A stretch of 16,075 nucleotides of DNA from Pseudomonadota bacterium (GCA_022573605.1 JACZTQ010000036.1:1-16075); one strand, 5' to 3'. Positions 6,112 to 13,681 are shown, counted from the first letter of the stretch. The notes: generated by a model not told the origin, from the letters alone. Made by a program: numbers and translations.

Positions 6112-7650
6112 ATGGGTGAACTGGTCGGCAACCGTACGGTGAGGGAGTTCGTCGATGCCCATGCGGCGGCGCAGCCGGAGGGGCTGTTCCTGATTACCCC
6201 GGATACCGGGGTGCGGGTGACCTGGCGGGAACTCAAGGATAGATTAAATTCATTTGCCAATGCCTTGACTGAATTGGGTATTTTCCACCAGCAAACCGTC
6301 TCTGTGATGATGGCCAACAGCTGGAGCTCGGTGCTCGTGATCCTCGGCACGCTCTATGGCGGGCGGATCACGGCGCCGGTCAACCTGGCCGCCGGGGACC
6401 CCCAGATCGGCTACCTGATCGAGCACTCCGAGACCGGGATCATCTTCGTCGGCCCGGAGCAGGAGGCGCGGCTCGGGGGTATCCTGGAGGGCGTGGCGCG
6501 GCCGGTGCGGGTGATCCCGTGCGATCCCGTCACCGGGCCGGTCTGGCCGCAGGAGGTGACCGGGGCCCCTGCCCCGGTCCCCGCCCATGACAATCGCATC
6601 GACGGGTTGCTGATGTATACCTCCGGCACCACCGGCAACCCGAAAGGTGCGGTGCTGCGCCAGCGCGCGCCGCTGTGCGGCGGCGAGAACGCGATCATCG
6701 CCCATCAGCTTGGCCCCGACGACCGGACGCTGTTGGTGCTGCCGCTCTATCATATCAACGGGTTCTGCGTTTCGCTGATGAGCACGCTAGTGGGGGGGCT
6801 ATCGATGGTGGTGCCGTCGCGCTTCAGCGTCAGCGGGTTCTGGGGGCAGGTGATCGGGCACGGCTGCACCTGGTTCTCGGCCGTGCCGACCCAGTATCAA
6901 TACCTGCTGCGGGCAGCCGAGGCCGATGGGCCGCCGCCGCGCGACAAGCTCAGCCATGTGCGGTTCGCCCGCTCGGCCTCGGCGCCGCTGTCGCCGGAGG
7001 TGCACAAGGCCTTCGAGGAGCTGTTCGGGCTGGTGCTGATCGAGACCATGGGACTGACCGAGACCTCGGCCCAGATCACCGCCAACCCGATGCCGCCGGG
7101 GGCGCGCAAATACGGCTCGCCGGGCAAGTCCTGGGGCAACGAGGTGGCGATCCTCGGGGCGGACGGCGGCGAGGTGGCGCGCGGGACCGGCGGCGAGATC
7201 GCGGTGCGCGGCGACAACGTGTTCCGGCTCTATCTGAAGGACCCGGAGGCGACGCGGGAGGCATTCACGGATGACGGCTGGTTCCTGACCGGCGATCTCG
7301 GGCGGATGGACGCGGACGGCTATGTCCATGTCACCGGGCGGCGGAAGGAACTGATCATCAAGGGCGGCGAGAACATCGCCCCGCGCGAGATCGACGAGGC
7401 GCTGCTTACGCACCCGGAGGTGCTGGAGGCGGCGGCCTTCGCGGTGCCTTCGGTCGACTACGGCCAGACCGTCGAGGCGGCGGTGCGACTGACCGAGGGG
7501 GGAACGGTAAGCGAGGCGGAATTGCTGGCGCTGTGCCGGACCCGGGTCGGGAAGTTCAAGGCGCCGGACCGGGTGCATATCCTGCCCGACCTGCCGAAGG
7601 GGCCATCGGGCAAGGTGCAGCGGATGAAGCTGGCGGAGATGGTGGGGTGA
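6112..7650 (+). CDS. AMP-forming acyl-CoA ligase (class I adenylate-forming enzyme)
   Basis: A 512-residue, full-length acyl-CoA synthetase that activates a carboxylic acid via an acyl-AMP to the CoA thioester. Motifs: P-loop YTSGTTGNPKG at 169-179, the LPLYHING block at 210-217, MGLTET at 313-318, TGDLG with Asp395, the hinge GRRKELIIKGGENI starting at 409, and catalytic Lys501 in PKGPSGKVQR. The acid cannot be deduced. Context (acylating aldehyde dehydrogenase and malonyl-CoA decarboxylase nearby) makes a small acid such as malonate or sulfoacetate attractive. Malonyl-CoA synthetases and the sulfoacetate-CoA ligase SauT belong to this superfamily, but this is inference. The gene is convergent to the leftward gene series. 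A stretch at about 6236-6310 (residues 42-66) is strikingly A+T rich compared with the rest. Confidence 0.9.
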   Translation: MGELVGNRTVREFVDAHAAAQPEGLFLITPDTGVRVTWRELKDRLNSFANALTELGIFHQQTVSVMMANSWSSVLVILGTLYGGRITAPVNLAAGDPQIGYLIEHSETGIIFVGPEQEARLGGILEGVARPVRVIPCDPVTGPVWPQEVTGAPAPVPAHDNRIDGLLMYTSGTTGNPKGAVLRQRAPLCGGENAIIAHQLGPDDRTLLVLPLYHINGFCVSLMSTLVGGLSMVVPSRFSVSGFWGQVIGHGCTWFSAVPTQYQYLLRAAEADGPPPRDKLSHVRFARSASAPLSPEVHKAFEELFGLVLIETMGLTETSAQITANPMPPGARKYGSPGKSWGNEVAILGADGGEVARGTGGEIAVRGDNVFRLYLKDPEATREAFTDDGWFLTGDLGRMDADGYVHVTGRRKELIIKGGENIAPREIDEALLTHPEVLEAAAFAVPSVDYGQTVEAAVRLTEGGTVSEAELLALCRTRVGKFKAPDRVHILPDLPKGPSGKVQRMKLAEMVG

Positions 7651-7665
7651 GGGTTGGCGGTGGGA

Positions 7666-7693
7666 ATGGCGGGTCGAGACCCGCCCTACGGGG
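7666..7693 (+). repeat. Single unit of the GGCGGGTC-GACCCGCC palindromic repeat
   Basis: ATGGCGGGTCGAGACCCGCC followed by CTACGGGG lies 16 bp after the ligase stop. It has the same forward unit and the same CT-containing target as the site occupied by the IS110 element. The palindrome could also act as a weak structure at the end of the ligase transcript. Confidence 0.85.
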
Positions 7694-7790
7694 TGCGGGC
7701 GACGTTGAACCGGCGCGATCCGTCCCATGCGGCGGACGCAGGTACGGGGGAAGGCGGCGCCGGTGGGGGTTTGAGAGGGTGGCAAGGGCG

Positions 7791-7924
7791 ATGGCGGGTC
7801 AAGACCCGCCCTACGGGCCAGCTTGTAGGGCGGGTCTTGCCCCGCCATTCCCCAGGTCGCTCGTAGGGCGGGTCTTGCCCCGCCATTCCCCGGGCCGCTC
7901 GTAGGGCGGGTCTTGACCCGCCAT
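7791..7924. repeat. Cluster of four palindromic repeat units (one forward, three reverse)
   Basis: A forward unit starts at 7791 (ATGGCGGGTCAAGACCCGCC, then CTACGGGCC). Three reverse units (GTAGGGCGGGTCTTG, then CCCCGCCAT or ACCCGCCAT) start at 7825, 7863 and 7901, spaced exactly 38 bp apart, so the last part looks like a local tandem amplification. The cluster fills the gap between the convergent ends of the ligase and the peroxiredoxin-like gene and may help terminate transcription from both sides. Each arm is a near-perfect palindrome able to form a stem of eight G/C-rich pairs. Confidence 0.88.
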
Positions 7925-7945
7925 TGTCCGCGTCGCCGCCGGAAC

Positions 7946-8470
7946 TCAGGCGGCGACGTCTCCGCGCGGCGGGTAGTTGCGCTGTTTCGCCATCTCGAAG
8001 GCATCGAGAAGCTGCTCGGCGGTCGGGCGCAGGAACGGGAAAGTGTTGATCGACGAGCCCCAGAGCACCCCGTCGCGCCGGATCAGGAACACCGCCGCCT
8101 CGACGAAAAGCGCCGGCTCGGCCTCGCGGATGGTCTGCGAGATGTTCAACCCCAGCGAGCGCGCCGTGGCGATCGGCAGGTCGTAGCCGACCGCCATGCC
8201 GCCCAGGCCCCAGTCGGCAACCGCTTTCTCGGCGCGGTCGCGGGGATCGGTCGAGATCGAGACGACCTCGACTCCGATTGCGTCGAAGCGCGCCTTGTGG
8301 GCGACGATGTCGCCGAGCTGGCGCGCGCAGCGCGGGCAGTGCAGCCCGCGGTAGACGTTGAGCAGGGTCATGAAGCCGGGACTGAATTCGCCCGTGTTCA
8401 CCCGCCCGCCCCCGGCGCGCGGCAGGTCGAGTTGCGGGAAAGGCTGGCCGGGGATCAGGTGGTTGGTCAT
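7946..8470 (-). CDS. Peroxiredoxin-like (AhpC/TSA, thioredoxin-fold) protein
   Basis: A 174-residue thioredoxin-fold protein of the peroxiredoxin-like group. The core reads LNVYRGLHCPRCARQLGDI with Cys45 and Cys48 in a C-P-R-C arrangement and Arg41 just before. It is followed by a 'vvsIStDprdrA...a.wglg....ydL....a..lGl' segment typical of AhpC/TSA proteins, and a late strand with 'FLIRRDGVLW'. A likely role is thiol-based reduction of peroxides or disulfides in the cytoplasm; no signal peptide is present. I start it at ATG 8470 because GGAGAC lies 6 bases upstream. The 14 extra upstream codons would come from the inverted repeat at 8488-8545. It is last in the leftward gene series. The reductase partner is not in the window. 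Confidence 0.8.
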   Translation of the reverse strand: MTNHLIPGQPFPQLDLPRAGGGRVNTGEFSPGFMTLLNVYRGLHCPRCARQLGDIVAHKARFDAIGVEVVSISTDPRDRAEKAVADWGLGGMAVGYDLPIATARSLGLNISQTIREAEPALFVEAAVFLIRRDGVLWGSSINTFPFLRPTAEQLLDAFEMAKQRNYPPRGDVAA

Positions 8471-8487
8471 GGTCGTCTCCGGTTTGT

Positions 8488-8545
8488 GTAGGGTACGCAT
8501 TTTGCGCACCATTCGAGTCAGTGGTGCGCAGCATGCGCACCCTAC
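8488..8545. repeat. Inverted repeat (GTAGGGTRCGCA type) between two genes
   Basis: Two 23-bp arms (8488-8510 and 8523-8545) are inverted copies with three differences, around a 12-bp spacer. Each arm contains GCGCA/TGCGC palindromic pieces. The left arm begins GTAGGGTACGCATTTTGCGC and the right ends ATGCGCACCCTAC. This is a second repeat family, distinct from the GGCGGGTC family. It lies between the alcohol dehydrogenase stop and the peroxiredoxin-like start and could form a strong hairpin in the transcript. Confidence 0.85.
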
Positions 8546-8554
8546 CGAGATCCC

Positions 8555-9631
8555 TCAATCCGCGTTCAGCACCACGCGGCCGGTGATCTTGCCGGCCTTG
8601 AGGTCGTCCAGGGTCCGGCTGACCTCGCCGAGCGGGCGCGAGGAGACCGGGATCTCCTTGATCTTGCCCGCCTTGACCAGCTCGATCAACTCGCGCAGGT
8701 CGCGGCACGAGCCGACATAGGAGCCCCGGATGGTCAGGTATTTTTGCGCCAGCCAGGGCAGCGGCATCTTCAGGTCGCCGCCGTAGAGGCCGACCACGAC
8801 GTAGCGGCCCATCTTGATCAGGGCGTGGATCGCCAGGCGCGAAGTCGAGGGCGCGCCCACGGTGTCGACCACCCCGAGCAGTTGGTTGCCGGTGATCCGG
8901 CGCAACTCCTCGAGCGCGTCCTCGCGGGAGCCGTCGAGCACCGCGTCGGCGCCCATCTCGGCGGCGGCCTGCAACTTGCGCTGGTCGATGTCGATCGAGA
9001 CGATGCGCTCGAAGCCGAGCGCCCGGGCGATGCCGACGGCGTTGAGGCCGAGGCCGCCGGCGCCCATCACCGCGAGCCATTCGCCTTGGTGCAGTTGCCC
9101 GACCTTCTTCAGGGCGTTGTAGACGGTGACGCCGGAGCACGAATAGGGGGTCACGGTGTCGAGGTCCAGACCCTCGACATCGACCAGGAATTTGGGGTGG
9201 TCGATCAGCACATGGGTGGCGTAGCCGCCGTCGCGGATCACCCCCAGCGCCCGCATCCGGGTGCATTCGTTCTCGTCCCCGGCGTTGCAGGCGCGGCAGT
9301 CGCCGCAGCCGATCCAGGGATGCACCAGCATGGTTTGGCCGATCAGGGTGTCCCCCGAATCCGGCCAGGCCTCGGGGCCGGCGGCGATCACCTCGCCGAG
9401 GATTTCGTGCCCCAGCGCCATGGGCAGTTTCATGCCCCGGTCCGCCATGCGCAGCTTGCCCTCCTCGCCGAGGTCGAAGTAGCCCTCGGCGATGTGAAGG
9501 TCGGAATGGCAGACCCCGGAGCGGCGCACCCGGAGCAGGACCTCGGTGCCGGCGGGCTCGGGCATGGGGCGCTGGCGGGCCACCAGCGGCTGGCCGAATT
9601 CGACCAGGTCGTAGCTTGTGTAGGTGGTCAT
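8555..9631 (-). CDS. Zinc-dependent medium-chain alcohol dehydrogenase
   Basis: A 358-residue cytoplasmic enzyme with both zinc sites of the family. Catalytic zinc ligands are Cys41 (SGVCHSD), His74-Glu75 (GHE) and Cys165 (YSCSGVT). Structural zinc ligands are Cys109, 112, 115 and 123 (the C-G-D-C-R-A-C series). The nucleotide-binding Gly motif is GAGGLG at 190-195, followed by an acidic residue in VSIDID that suggests NAD rather than NADP. The enzyme should interconvert an alcohol and an aldehyde. Next to the SauS-like dehydrogenase it could supply that enzyme's aldehyde, for example from isethionate or 3-hydroxypropionate (inference). GGGAGA lies just upstream of ATG 9631. A palindromic repeat separates it from the preceding gene, so co-transcription is likely but not certain. 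Confidence 0.92.
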   Translation of the reverse strand: MTTYTSYDLVEFGQPLVARQRPMPEPAGTEVLLRVRRSGVCHSDLHIAEGYFDLGEEGKLRMADRGMKLPMALGHEILGEVIAAGPEAWPDSGDTLIGQTMLVHPWIGCGDCRACNAGDENECTRMRALGVIRDGGYATHVLIDHPKFLVDVEGLDLDTVTPYSCSGVTVYNALKKVGQLHQGEWLAVMGAGGLGLNAVGIARALGFERIVSIDIDQRKLQAAAEMGADAVLDGSREDALEELRRITGNQLLGVVDTVGAPSTSRLAIHALIKMGRYVVVGLYGGDLKMPLPWLAQKYLTIRGSYVGSCRDLRELIELVKAGKIKEIPVSSRPLGEVSRTLDDLKAGKITGRVVLNAD

Positions 9632-9668
9632 GGGTGTCTCCCTGTTCCTGGAGGGGTGGCGGAGTTGA

Positions 9669-9723
9669 ATGGCGGGTCGAGACCCGCCCTACGGGCCGCT
9701 TGTAGGGCGGGTCTTGACCCGCC
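9669..9723. repeat. Intact 55-bp paired palindromic repeat (forward plus reverse unit)
   Basis: A forward unit ATGGCGGGTCGAGACCCGCC, the linker CTACGGGCCGCTT and a reverse unit GTAGGGCGGGTCTTG then ACCCGCC. This is the uninterrupted twin of the IS110 target site: all 55 bases agree with 4813-4834 joined to 5999-6031. It sits between the acylating dehydrogenase stop and the alcohol dehydrogenase start. Confidence 0.93.
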
Positions 9724-9739
9724 ACTATGGTGCATTGCC

Positions 9740-11128
9740 CTACTTCCCATACTTCGCCCAATAGGGGCCGAACAGCGCCTCCTCGGAGGGCCTGTCCTCC
9801 GGGATCGTGGTCACCAGGTGGGTGATGTTGATGAAATGACGCCAGTTCAGGTTCTCGCTGATCGAGTTCCCCGCCCAGGTGCCGCAGCCCATCGAGAGGG
9901 TGAACGGGAGCCCGTTGTCGAAGCTGCCGCCGTTGGCGAAGGTGTGGGCCTGGTTGACCAGCACCCGGACCACGTCGAGCTCTGCGGCCAACGCCCGGGC
10001 GCGTTCGGGCAGTGCCGTGTGGATGCCGCAGGAATGGCCCATGCCCTGGTGGGTCAGGAGGTCGTGGACCAGCCCTTTGGCGTGATCGAAGTCGCGGGCG
10101 CGGTAGACGGTGAGGACCAGCGACAGCTTCTCGCCGGAAAGCGGGTAGGCGTCGCCGATGCCGGTCTCCTCGACCATGAGGAACCTGGCGGCGGCGACCT
10201 CGGGGCCGAGCCCGAAGGCGTCGGCCAGCACCGCCATGTCGCGGGCGATCAGGTGGCGGTTGAGATGGCCGTCGCGCCACAGGGTGTCGATGACCCGTCG
10301 GCGCTCCTCGCCGGTGGCCAGATAGCCCCCTGCCCGTTCCAGCGCGGCGATGGCGGCGTCATGGATTTCGTCGAGCAGGACCACCGCGTTCTCGGACGAG
10401 CACGAGGTGGCGTTGTCGAACACCTTCGAGCGCATGATCTTGCCGGCGGCATCGTCGAGGTCGGCGGTCTCGTCGACGATGACGGGGACGTTGCCCGCGC
10501 CCACGCCGATGGCCGGGGTGCCGGAGGAATAGGCCCGGCGCACGTTGTTCTGCGAGCCGGTCACCACCACCAGGTCGGCCAGGGTCATCAGCGTGCTGGT
10601 GGCGGCCTTTTCGATGGGGGCGGCGAGCACCTGGATCAGGTCGGGGGCGAAGCCGGCCTTCGCCAGTTCGGCCCGGGCCAGCTCCACATAGCGCGCCGAG
10701 GTCTCGTAGCCGGCCGGGGAGGGCGCGACGATCACCGCGTTGGCCCCTTTGAGCGCCATCATCGCCTTGTTGGCCGGGGTGGCGGCGGGGTTGGTCGAGG
10801 GGCAGACGGCGGCCACCACGCCGACGGGTTTCGCGTATTTGACCAGCCCGCTTGCGGGGTCGTCCGCGATGATGCCGACGGTTTTCGCGCGCAGGAGATC
10901 GCGCAGCGCGCCGAAGGTCTTGCGGGTGTTCTTGGCGATCTTGTCGGGGACGTTGCCGAGCCCGGTGCCGGCGACCGCGAGCTCGGCCAGTTCGCGGGCG
11001 TGTTCGGGCTTGTGGATCGCCCAGGCCAGCGCGGTGACCGCCTCGTCGACGCGCTCCTGGCTGGCGCCCTTCAGGGTCGCCATGGCGGCGCGGGCGCGGG
11101 CGATTTGGGCTGTGATGGGGGCGGTCAT
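9740..11128 (-). CDS. Acylating aldehyde dehydrogenase, sulfoacetaldehyde dehydrogenase (SauS)-like
   Basis: A 462-residue CoA-acylating aldehyde dehydrogenase: aldehyde + NAD(P) + CoA gives acyl-CoA. The catalytic cysteine is Cys243 in NATSCSSENAVV. Other family blocks are VAAVCPSTNPAATPANK (105-121), TGSQNNVRRAYSSGTPAIGVG (190-210), FANGGSFDNGLPFTLSMGCG near the C-terminus and the ending GPYWAKYGK. Along its length it resembles the remembered sequence of SauS of sulfoacetate metabolism (sulfoacetaldehyde to sulfoacetyl-CoA). Malonate semialdehyde is a close structural analogue, and the adjacent malonyl-CoA decarboxylase makes conversion to malonyl-CoA a real alternative. The ATG at 11128 overlaps a small upstream frame by 4 bp. 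No microcompartment-targeting peptide is evident at the N-terminus. Confidence 0.85.
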   Translation of the reverse strand: MTAPITAQIARARAAMATLKGASQERVDEAVTALAWAIHKPEHARELAELAVAGTGLGNVPDKIAKNTRKTFGALRDLLRAKTVGIIADDPASGLVKYAKPVGVVAAVCPSTNPAATPANKAMMALKGANAVIVAPSPAGYETSARYVELARAELAKAGFAPDLIQVLAAPIEKAATSTLMTLADLVVVTGSQNNVRRAYSSGTPAIGVGAGNVPVIVDETADLDDAAGKIMRSKVFDNATSCSSENAVVLLDEIHDAAIAALERAGGYLATGEERRRVIDTLWRDGHLNRHLIARDMAVLADAFGLGPEVAAARFLMVEETGIGDAYPLSGEKLSLVLTVYRARDFDHAKGLVHDLLTHQGMGHSCGIHTALPERARALAAELDVVRVLVNQAHTFANGGSFDNGLPFTLSMGCGTWAGNSISENLNWRHFINITHLVTTIPEDRPSEEALFGPYWAKYGK

Positions 11129-11265
11129 CGATCGGAACCCTTCGGCGGGGCGGCAACGTCACGGCCCTCTCCCCCGACCCCTCTCCCAATGGGAGAGGGG
11201 GGCGAAATCGGCGGGGGCGGCGCATGACGGGCCTGGGTGTCGTCGAGCACGATCCGGACGGTCAT
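11125..11265 (-). CDS. Possible 46-residue ORF linking malonyl-CoA decarboxylase and the acylating dehydrogenase
   Basis: A 46-codon frame starts MTVRIVLDDTQARHA and then becomes Pro/Gly/Arg-rich. Its ATG overlaps the decarboxylase stop as ATGA, and its own stop overlaps the next gene's start as ATGA, so it would be translationally coupled on both sides. Against it being real, its second half is encoded by a common palindrome (11178-11200) whose translation is meaningless in many genomes. I do not recognise the first 15 residues. It could instead be an uncoded operon spacer or the beginning of a gene disrupted by the repeat. Confidence 0.3.
   Translation of the reverse strand: MTVRIVLDDTQARHAPPPPISPPSPIGRGVGGEGRDVAAPPKGSDR
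11178..11200. repeat. Perfect hairpin repeat (CCCCTCTCCC-AAT-GGGAGAGGGG)
   Basis: A perfect 10-bp stem with a 3-base loop lies between malonyl-CoA decarboxylase and the acylating dehydrogenase. It is a type of short palindrome commonly seen between proteobacterial genes. Neither side has a T-run, so a simple intrinsic terminator is unlikely. It may adjust expression of the downstream dehydrogenase by RNA structure. Confidence 0.8.
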
Positions 11266-12602
11266 CAGGCTCCCCCCTTGCGGGCGGCGGCGGCGAGGTT
11301 GCGAATCTTGCGCGACGCGGCGACCTTGCCCTCGGTGGCGTAGGCCTCGTGGTTCTCTTCGATTTTGTCGAGATCGTAGAGGTAGTTGACCATGATCCCG
11401 AAGGATTGAGCGAGGCCTTTCTCCGAGGTGTCTCCGAGCCAGTGGATGTCGAGCAGGCTGGCGCCGTTGCCGAGATGGAAGCGCGCCACCGGGTCGGGCG
11501 GCTGGCCGATACCTTGTTTGTCGGGGCGCCTGGCGTCGACGAAATAGCGCGCGGCGAGCGGCAGCAGCAGGGCCTTGAGGTCGGCCTCGCGCTTGGGCTC
11601 GTCGCGCCAGCCTTCGGTTGAGATCAAGGCCATGGCGCGGGCCGCCGGGAGGTCGGGGTCGCGCTTGGCCTCCACGCCCAGCCAGCGCGACAGGTCGGGG
11701 ACCGGCGAGAGGGTGACGAAGGTGTCGAGCCTGGGCAGGGCGTGGGCCAGGTCCTCGGCCACCTGCTTGATCAGGAAGGCGCCGAAGGAGACGCCCTTGA
11801 GCCCCTCCTGGCAGTTGGAGATCGAGTAGAACACGGCGGTGGTGGCCTCGCCGGGGGCGACCCGCTCGCGCTCGGGCGCCAGCACCGCCTGGATCGAGCC
11901 GGGGATTTCCTTTGTCAGCGCGACCTCGACGAAGACCAGCGGCTCGTCGGGCATCGAGGGGTGGAAGAAGGCAAAGCAGCGCCGGTCCTCGGGGACCACC
12001 CGGCGGCGCAACTCCTCCCAGCTGTCGATCTCGTGGACCGCCTCGTAGGCGGTGATCTTCTCCAGGATCGCGGCCGGGGTGTTCCAGTCGATGTGGTGCA
12101 TGACCAGGAAGCCGCGGTTGAACCAGGAGCCGAACATGTGGCGGAAATCGGCATCGATGCGGGCGAATTCGGGCTCGTCGGGGAGCAGGCGAAGGAGATC
12201 GGCGCGCATCGCCACCAGCCGCCTGGTGCCGTCGGGCGCCAGGTTGAGGCGGCGGAACAACTCGTGGCGCCGTGGTTCGGCCGCGGCGAGCAGTGCCGCC
12301 AGCGACTGCGAGGAACGCCCGGCGGCGTAGCCTTCGGCGGCCGCCGTCACCGCCTCCGGGTCGGGGTCGTAATCGGTGGCGATCGACTGGAAGAAGGCGC
12401 GGCGACCCTCGGCGTCGAGCCCGTCGTAGCCTTCGAGGATGCGCGCCGCCAGCGCCACCCCGGTGGCCTCGCCCTTCGACGACAGCAGGTCGGCGCAATG
12501 GCCGGCCAGCGCCTCGGGGCTCGGGCGCTCGGCGCCGCGCCAGTCGATCAGGCGGGCGCCGCGTTCCAGCACCGTGGTCAGGAGGTCGTTGAGGGCGGGC
12601 AT
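11265..12602 (-). CDS. Malonyl-CoA decarboxylase
   Basis: A 445-residue malonyl-CoA decarboxylase: malonyl-CoA to acetyl-CoA plus CO2. The N-terminal half is the helical domain (for example FRRLNLAPDGTRRLVAMR near 116-133 and FGSWFNRGFLVMHHIDWNTPA near 157-177). The C-terminal acetyltransferase-like domain has AVFYSISNCQEGLKGVSFG (256-274), LSPVPDLSRWL (298-308), FHLGNGASLLDIHWLGDTS (375-393) with His376 as a likely catalytic residue, and SFGIMVNYLYD. Length is typical for the bacterial form, without targeting sequence. The start is 5 bp after the preceding dehydrogenase stop, so the two form an operon. With an acyl-CoA-producing dehydrogenase next, it probably turns malonyl-CoA formed by the pathway into acetyl-CoA. 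Confidence 0.95.
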   Translation of the reverse strand: MPALNDLLTTVLERGARLIDWRGAERPSPEALAGHCADLLSSKGEATGVALAARILEGYDGLDAEGRRAFFQSIATDYDPDPEAVTAAAEGYAAGRSSQSLAALLAAAEPRRHELFRRLNLAPDGTRRLVAMRADLLRLLPDEPEFARIDADFRHMFGSWFNRGFLVMHHIDWNTPAAILEKITAYEAVHEIDSWEELRRRVVPEDRRCFAFFHPSMPDEPLVFVEVALTKEIPGSIQAVLAPERERVAPGEATTAVFYSISNCQEGLKGVSFGAFLIKQVAEDLAHALPRLDTFVTLSPVPDLSRWLGVEAKRDPDLPAARAMALISTEGWRDEPKREADLKALLLPLAARYFVDARRPDKQGIGQPPDPVARFHLGNGASLLDIHWLGDTSEKGLAQSFGIMVNYLYDLDKIEENHEAYATEGKVAASRKIRNLAAAARKGGA

Positions 12603-12607
12603 GGGTG

Positions 12608-13681
12608 TCAGGTGTCCCTTGCGATGGCGTCGGCGATGGCGCGGCCCAGATCCTCGGTGCGGGCCGAGCCGCCGAGGTCCGGGGTCTTGGGCGCGCTGTC
12701 GGAGCCGAGCACGGTCTCGATGCCGCGGAAAATCGCCGCCGCGGCCTCGGGTTCGCCGAGGTGCTCCAGCATCATCGAGGCCGACCAGATCTGGCCGATC
12801 GGGTTGGCGATGGCCATGCCGGCGATGTCGGGGGCGGAGCCGTGCACCGGCTCGAACATCGAGGGGTGCTCGCGCTCGGGGTTGATGTTGGCCGACGGCG
12901 CCACCGCGATGGTGCCGGTGACGCCGGGGCCGAGGTCGGAGAGGATGTCGCCGAACAGGTTGGTGGCGACGATGACCTGGAAGCGCTCGGGCTGCATCAC
13001 CAGCCGGGCGCAGAGAATGTCGATATGGTGGAGCTGGTTCTCGATCTCGGGGTATTCGGCGGCCACCGTGTTGAAGCGCTGGTCCCAGTAGGGCATCGAG
13101 ACGAAGATGCCGTTCGACTTGGTGGCGCCGTCGACCCGGCTCATGCCCTTGGCCTTGGCCAGCTCGAAGGCGTAGCGCACGATCCGGTCGCAGCCCTTGC
13201 GGGTGAACACCGACTGCTGGGTGACGAACTCGCGCTCGGTGCCGGCAAACATGATGCCGCCGATCTGGCTGTATTCGCCCTCGGTGTTCTCGCGCACGAC
13301 CCAGAAGTCGATGTCGCCCGGGACCTTGTCGCGCACCGGCGGGGTGATGCCGGGCAGCAGGCGCACCGGGCGCAGATTCACATACTGATCGAACTCGCGC
13401 CGGATCGGGATCAGCAAGCCCCAGAGCGAGATGTGGTCGGGCACGCCGGGGAAGCCGACGGCGCCGAGGAAGACCGCGTCGTGGTCGCGCAGGCGCTCGA
13501 TGCCGTCCTCGGGCATCATCGCGCCGGTGGCCTTGTAGCGCTCGCAGGACCAGTCGAAGCGGAGGAATTCGAAATCGATCCCGGTCAGCGCGGCGGCGGC
13601 CTCGATCGCCCGCATGCCCTCGGGCATGACCTCGTTGCCGATGCCGTCGCCGGGGATCACCGCAATCCTGTGCTTCGCCAT
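12608..13681 (-). CDS. Tartrate dehydrogenase/decarboxylase or D-malate dehydrogenase family enzyme
   Basis: A 357-residue NAD-linked beta-decarboxylating dehydrogenase of the isopropylmalate/isocitrate dehydrogenase superfamily. It begins with IAVIPGDGIG (6-15). Substrate and metal residues are visible: LRPVRLLPG near 103-111, RENTEGEYSQIGG with Tyr137, TKSN with Lys188, HHIDILC with Asp221, and NLFGDILSD with Asp245 and Asp249. The NAD site is EPVHGSAPDIAG at 277-288. The pattern fits TtuC/DmlA enzymes, which oxidise tartrate or D-malate. Among those substrates, and 3-isopropylmalate, sequence reading alone cannot decide. It is the first gene of the leftward operon, and the long non-coding stretch upstream should hold the promoter. 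Confidence 0.9.
   Translation of the reverse strand: MAKHRIAVIPGDGIGNEVMPEGMRAIEAAAALTGIDFEFLRFDWSCERYKATGAMMPEDGIERLRDHDAVFLGAVGFPGVPDHISLWGLLIPIRREFDQYVNLRPVRLLPGITPPVRDKVPGDIDFWVVRENTEGEYSQIGGIMFAGTEREFVTQQSVFTRKGCDRIVRYAFELAKAKGMSRVDGATKSNGIFVSMPYWDQRFNTVAAEYPEIENQLHHIDILCARLVMQPERFQVIVATNLFGDILSDLGPGVTGTIAVAPSANINPEREHPSMFEPVHGSAPDIAGMAIANPIGQIWSASMMLEHLGEPEAAAAIFRGIETVLGSDSAPKTPDLGGSARTEDLGRAIADAIARDT

Noticed and set aside
7654..7904. Short open frames giving peptides like MAGQDPPY
   Set aside because: They are translations of the palindromic GGCGGGTC repeat and have no independent coding evidence.
8471..8512. 14-residue N-terminal extension of the peroxiredoxin-like protein
   Set aside because: The extension is encoded by the inverted repeat at 8488-8545, while a good ribosome-binding site stands directly before ATG 8470.
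8744..11227. Very long open frame (827 codons) on the plus strand
   Set aside because: It is antisense to the alcohol dehydrogenase and the acylating dehydrogenase, both with full catalytic motifs. The Gly/Ala/His/Arg-rich composition is typical of reverse-frame reading of high-GC genes.
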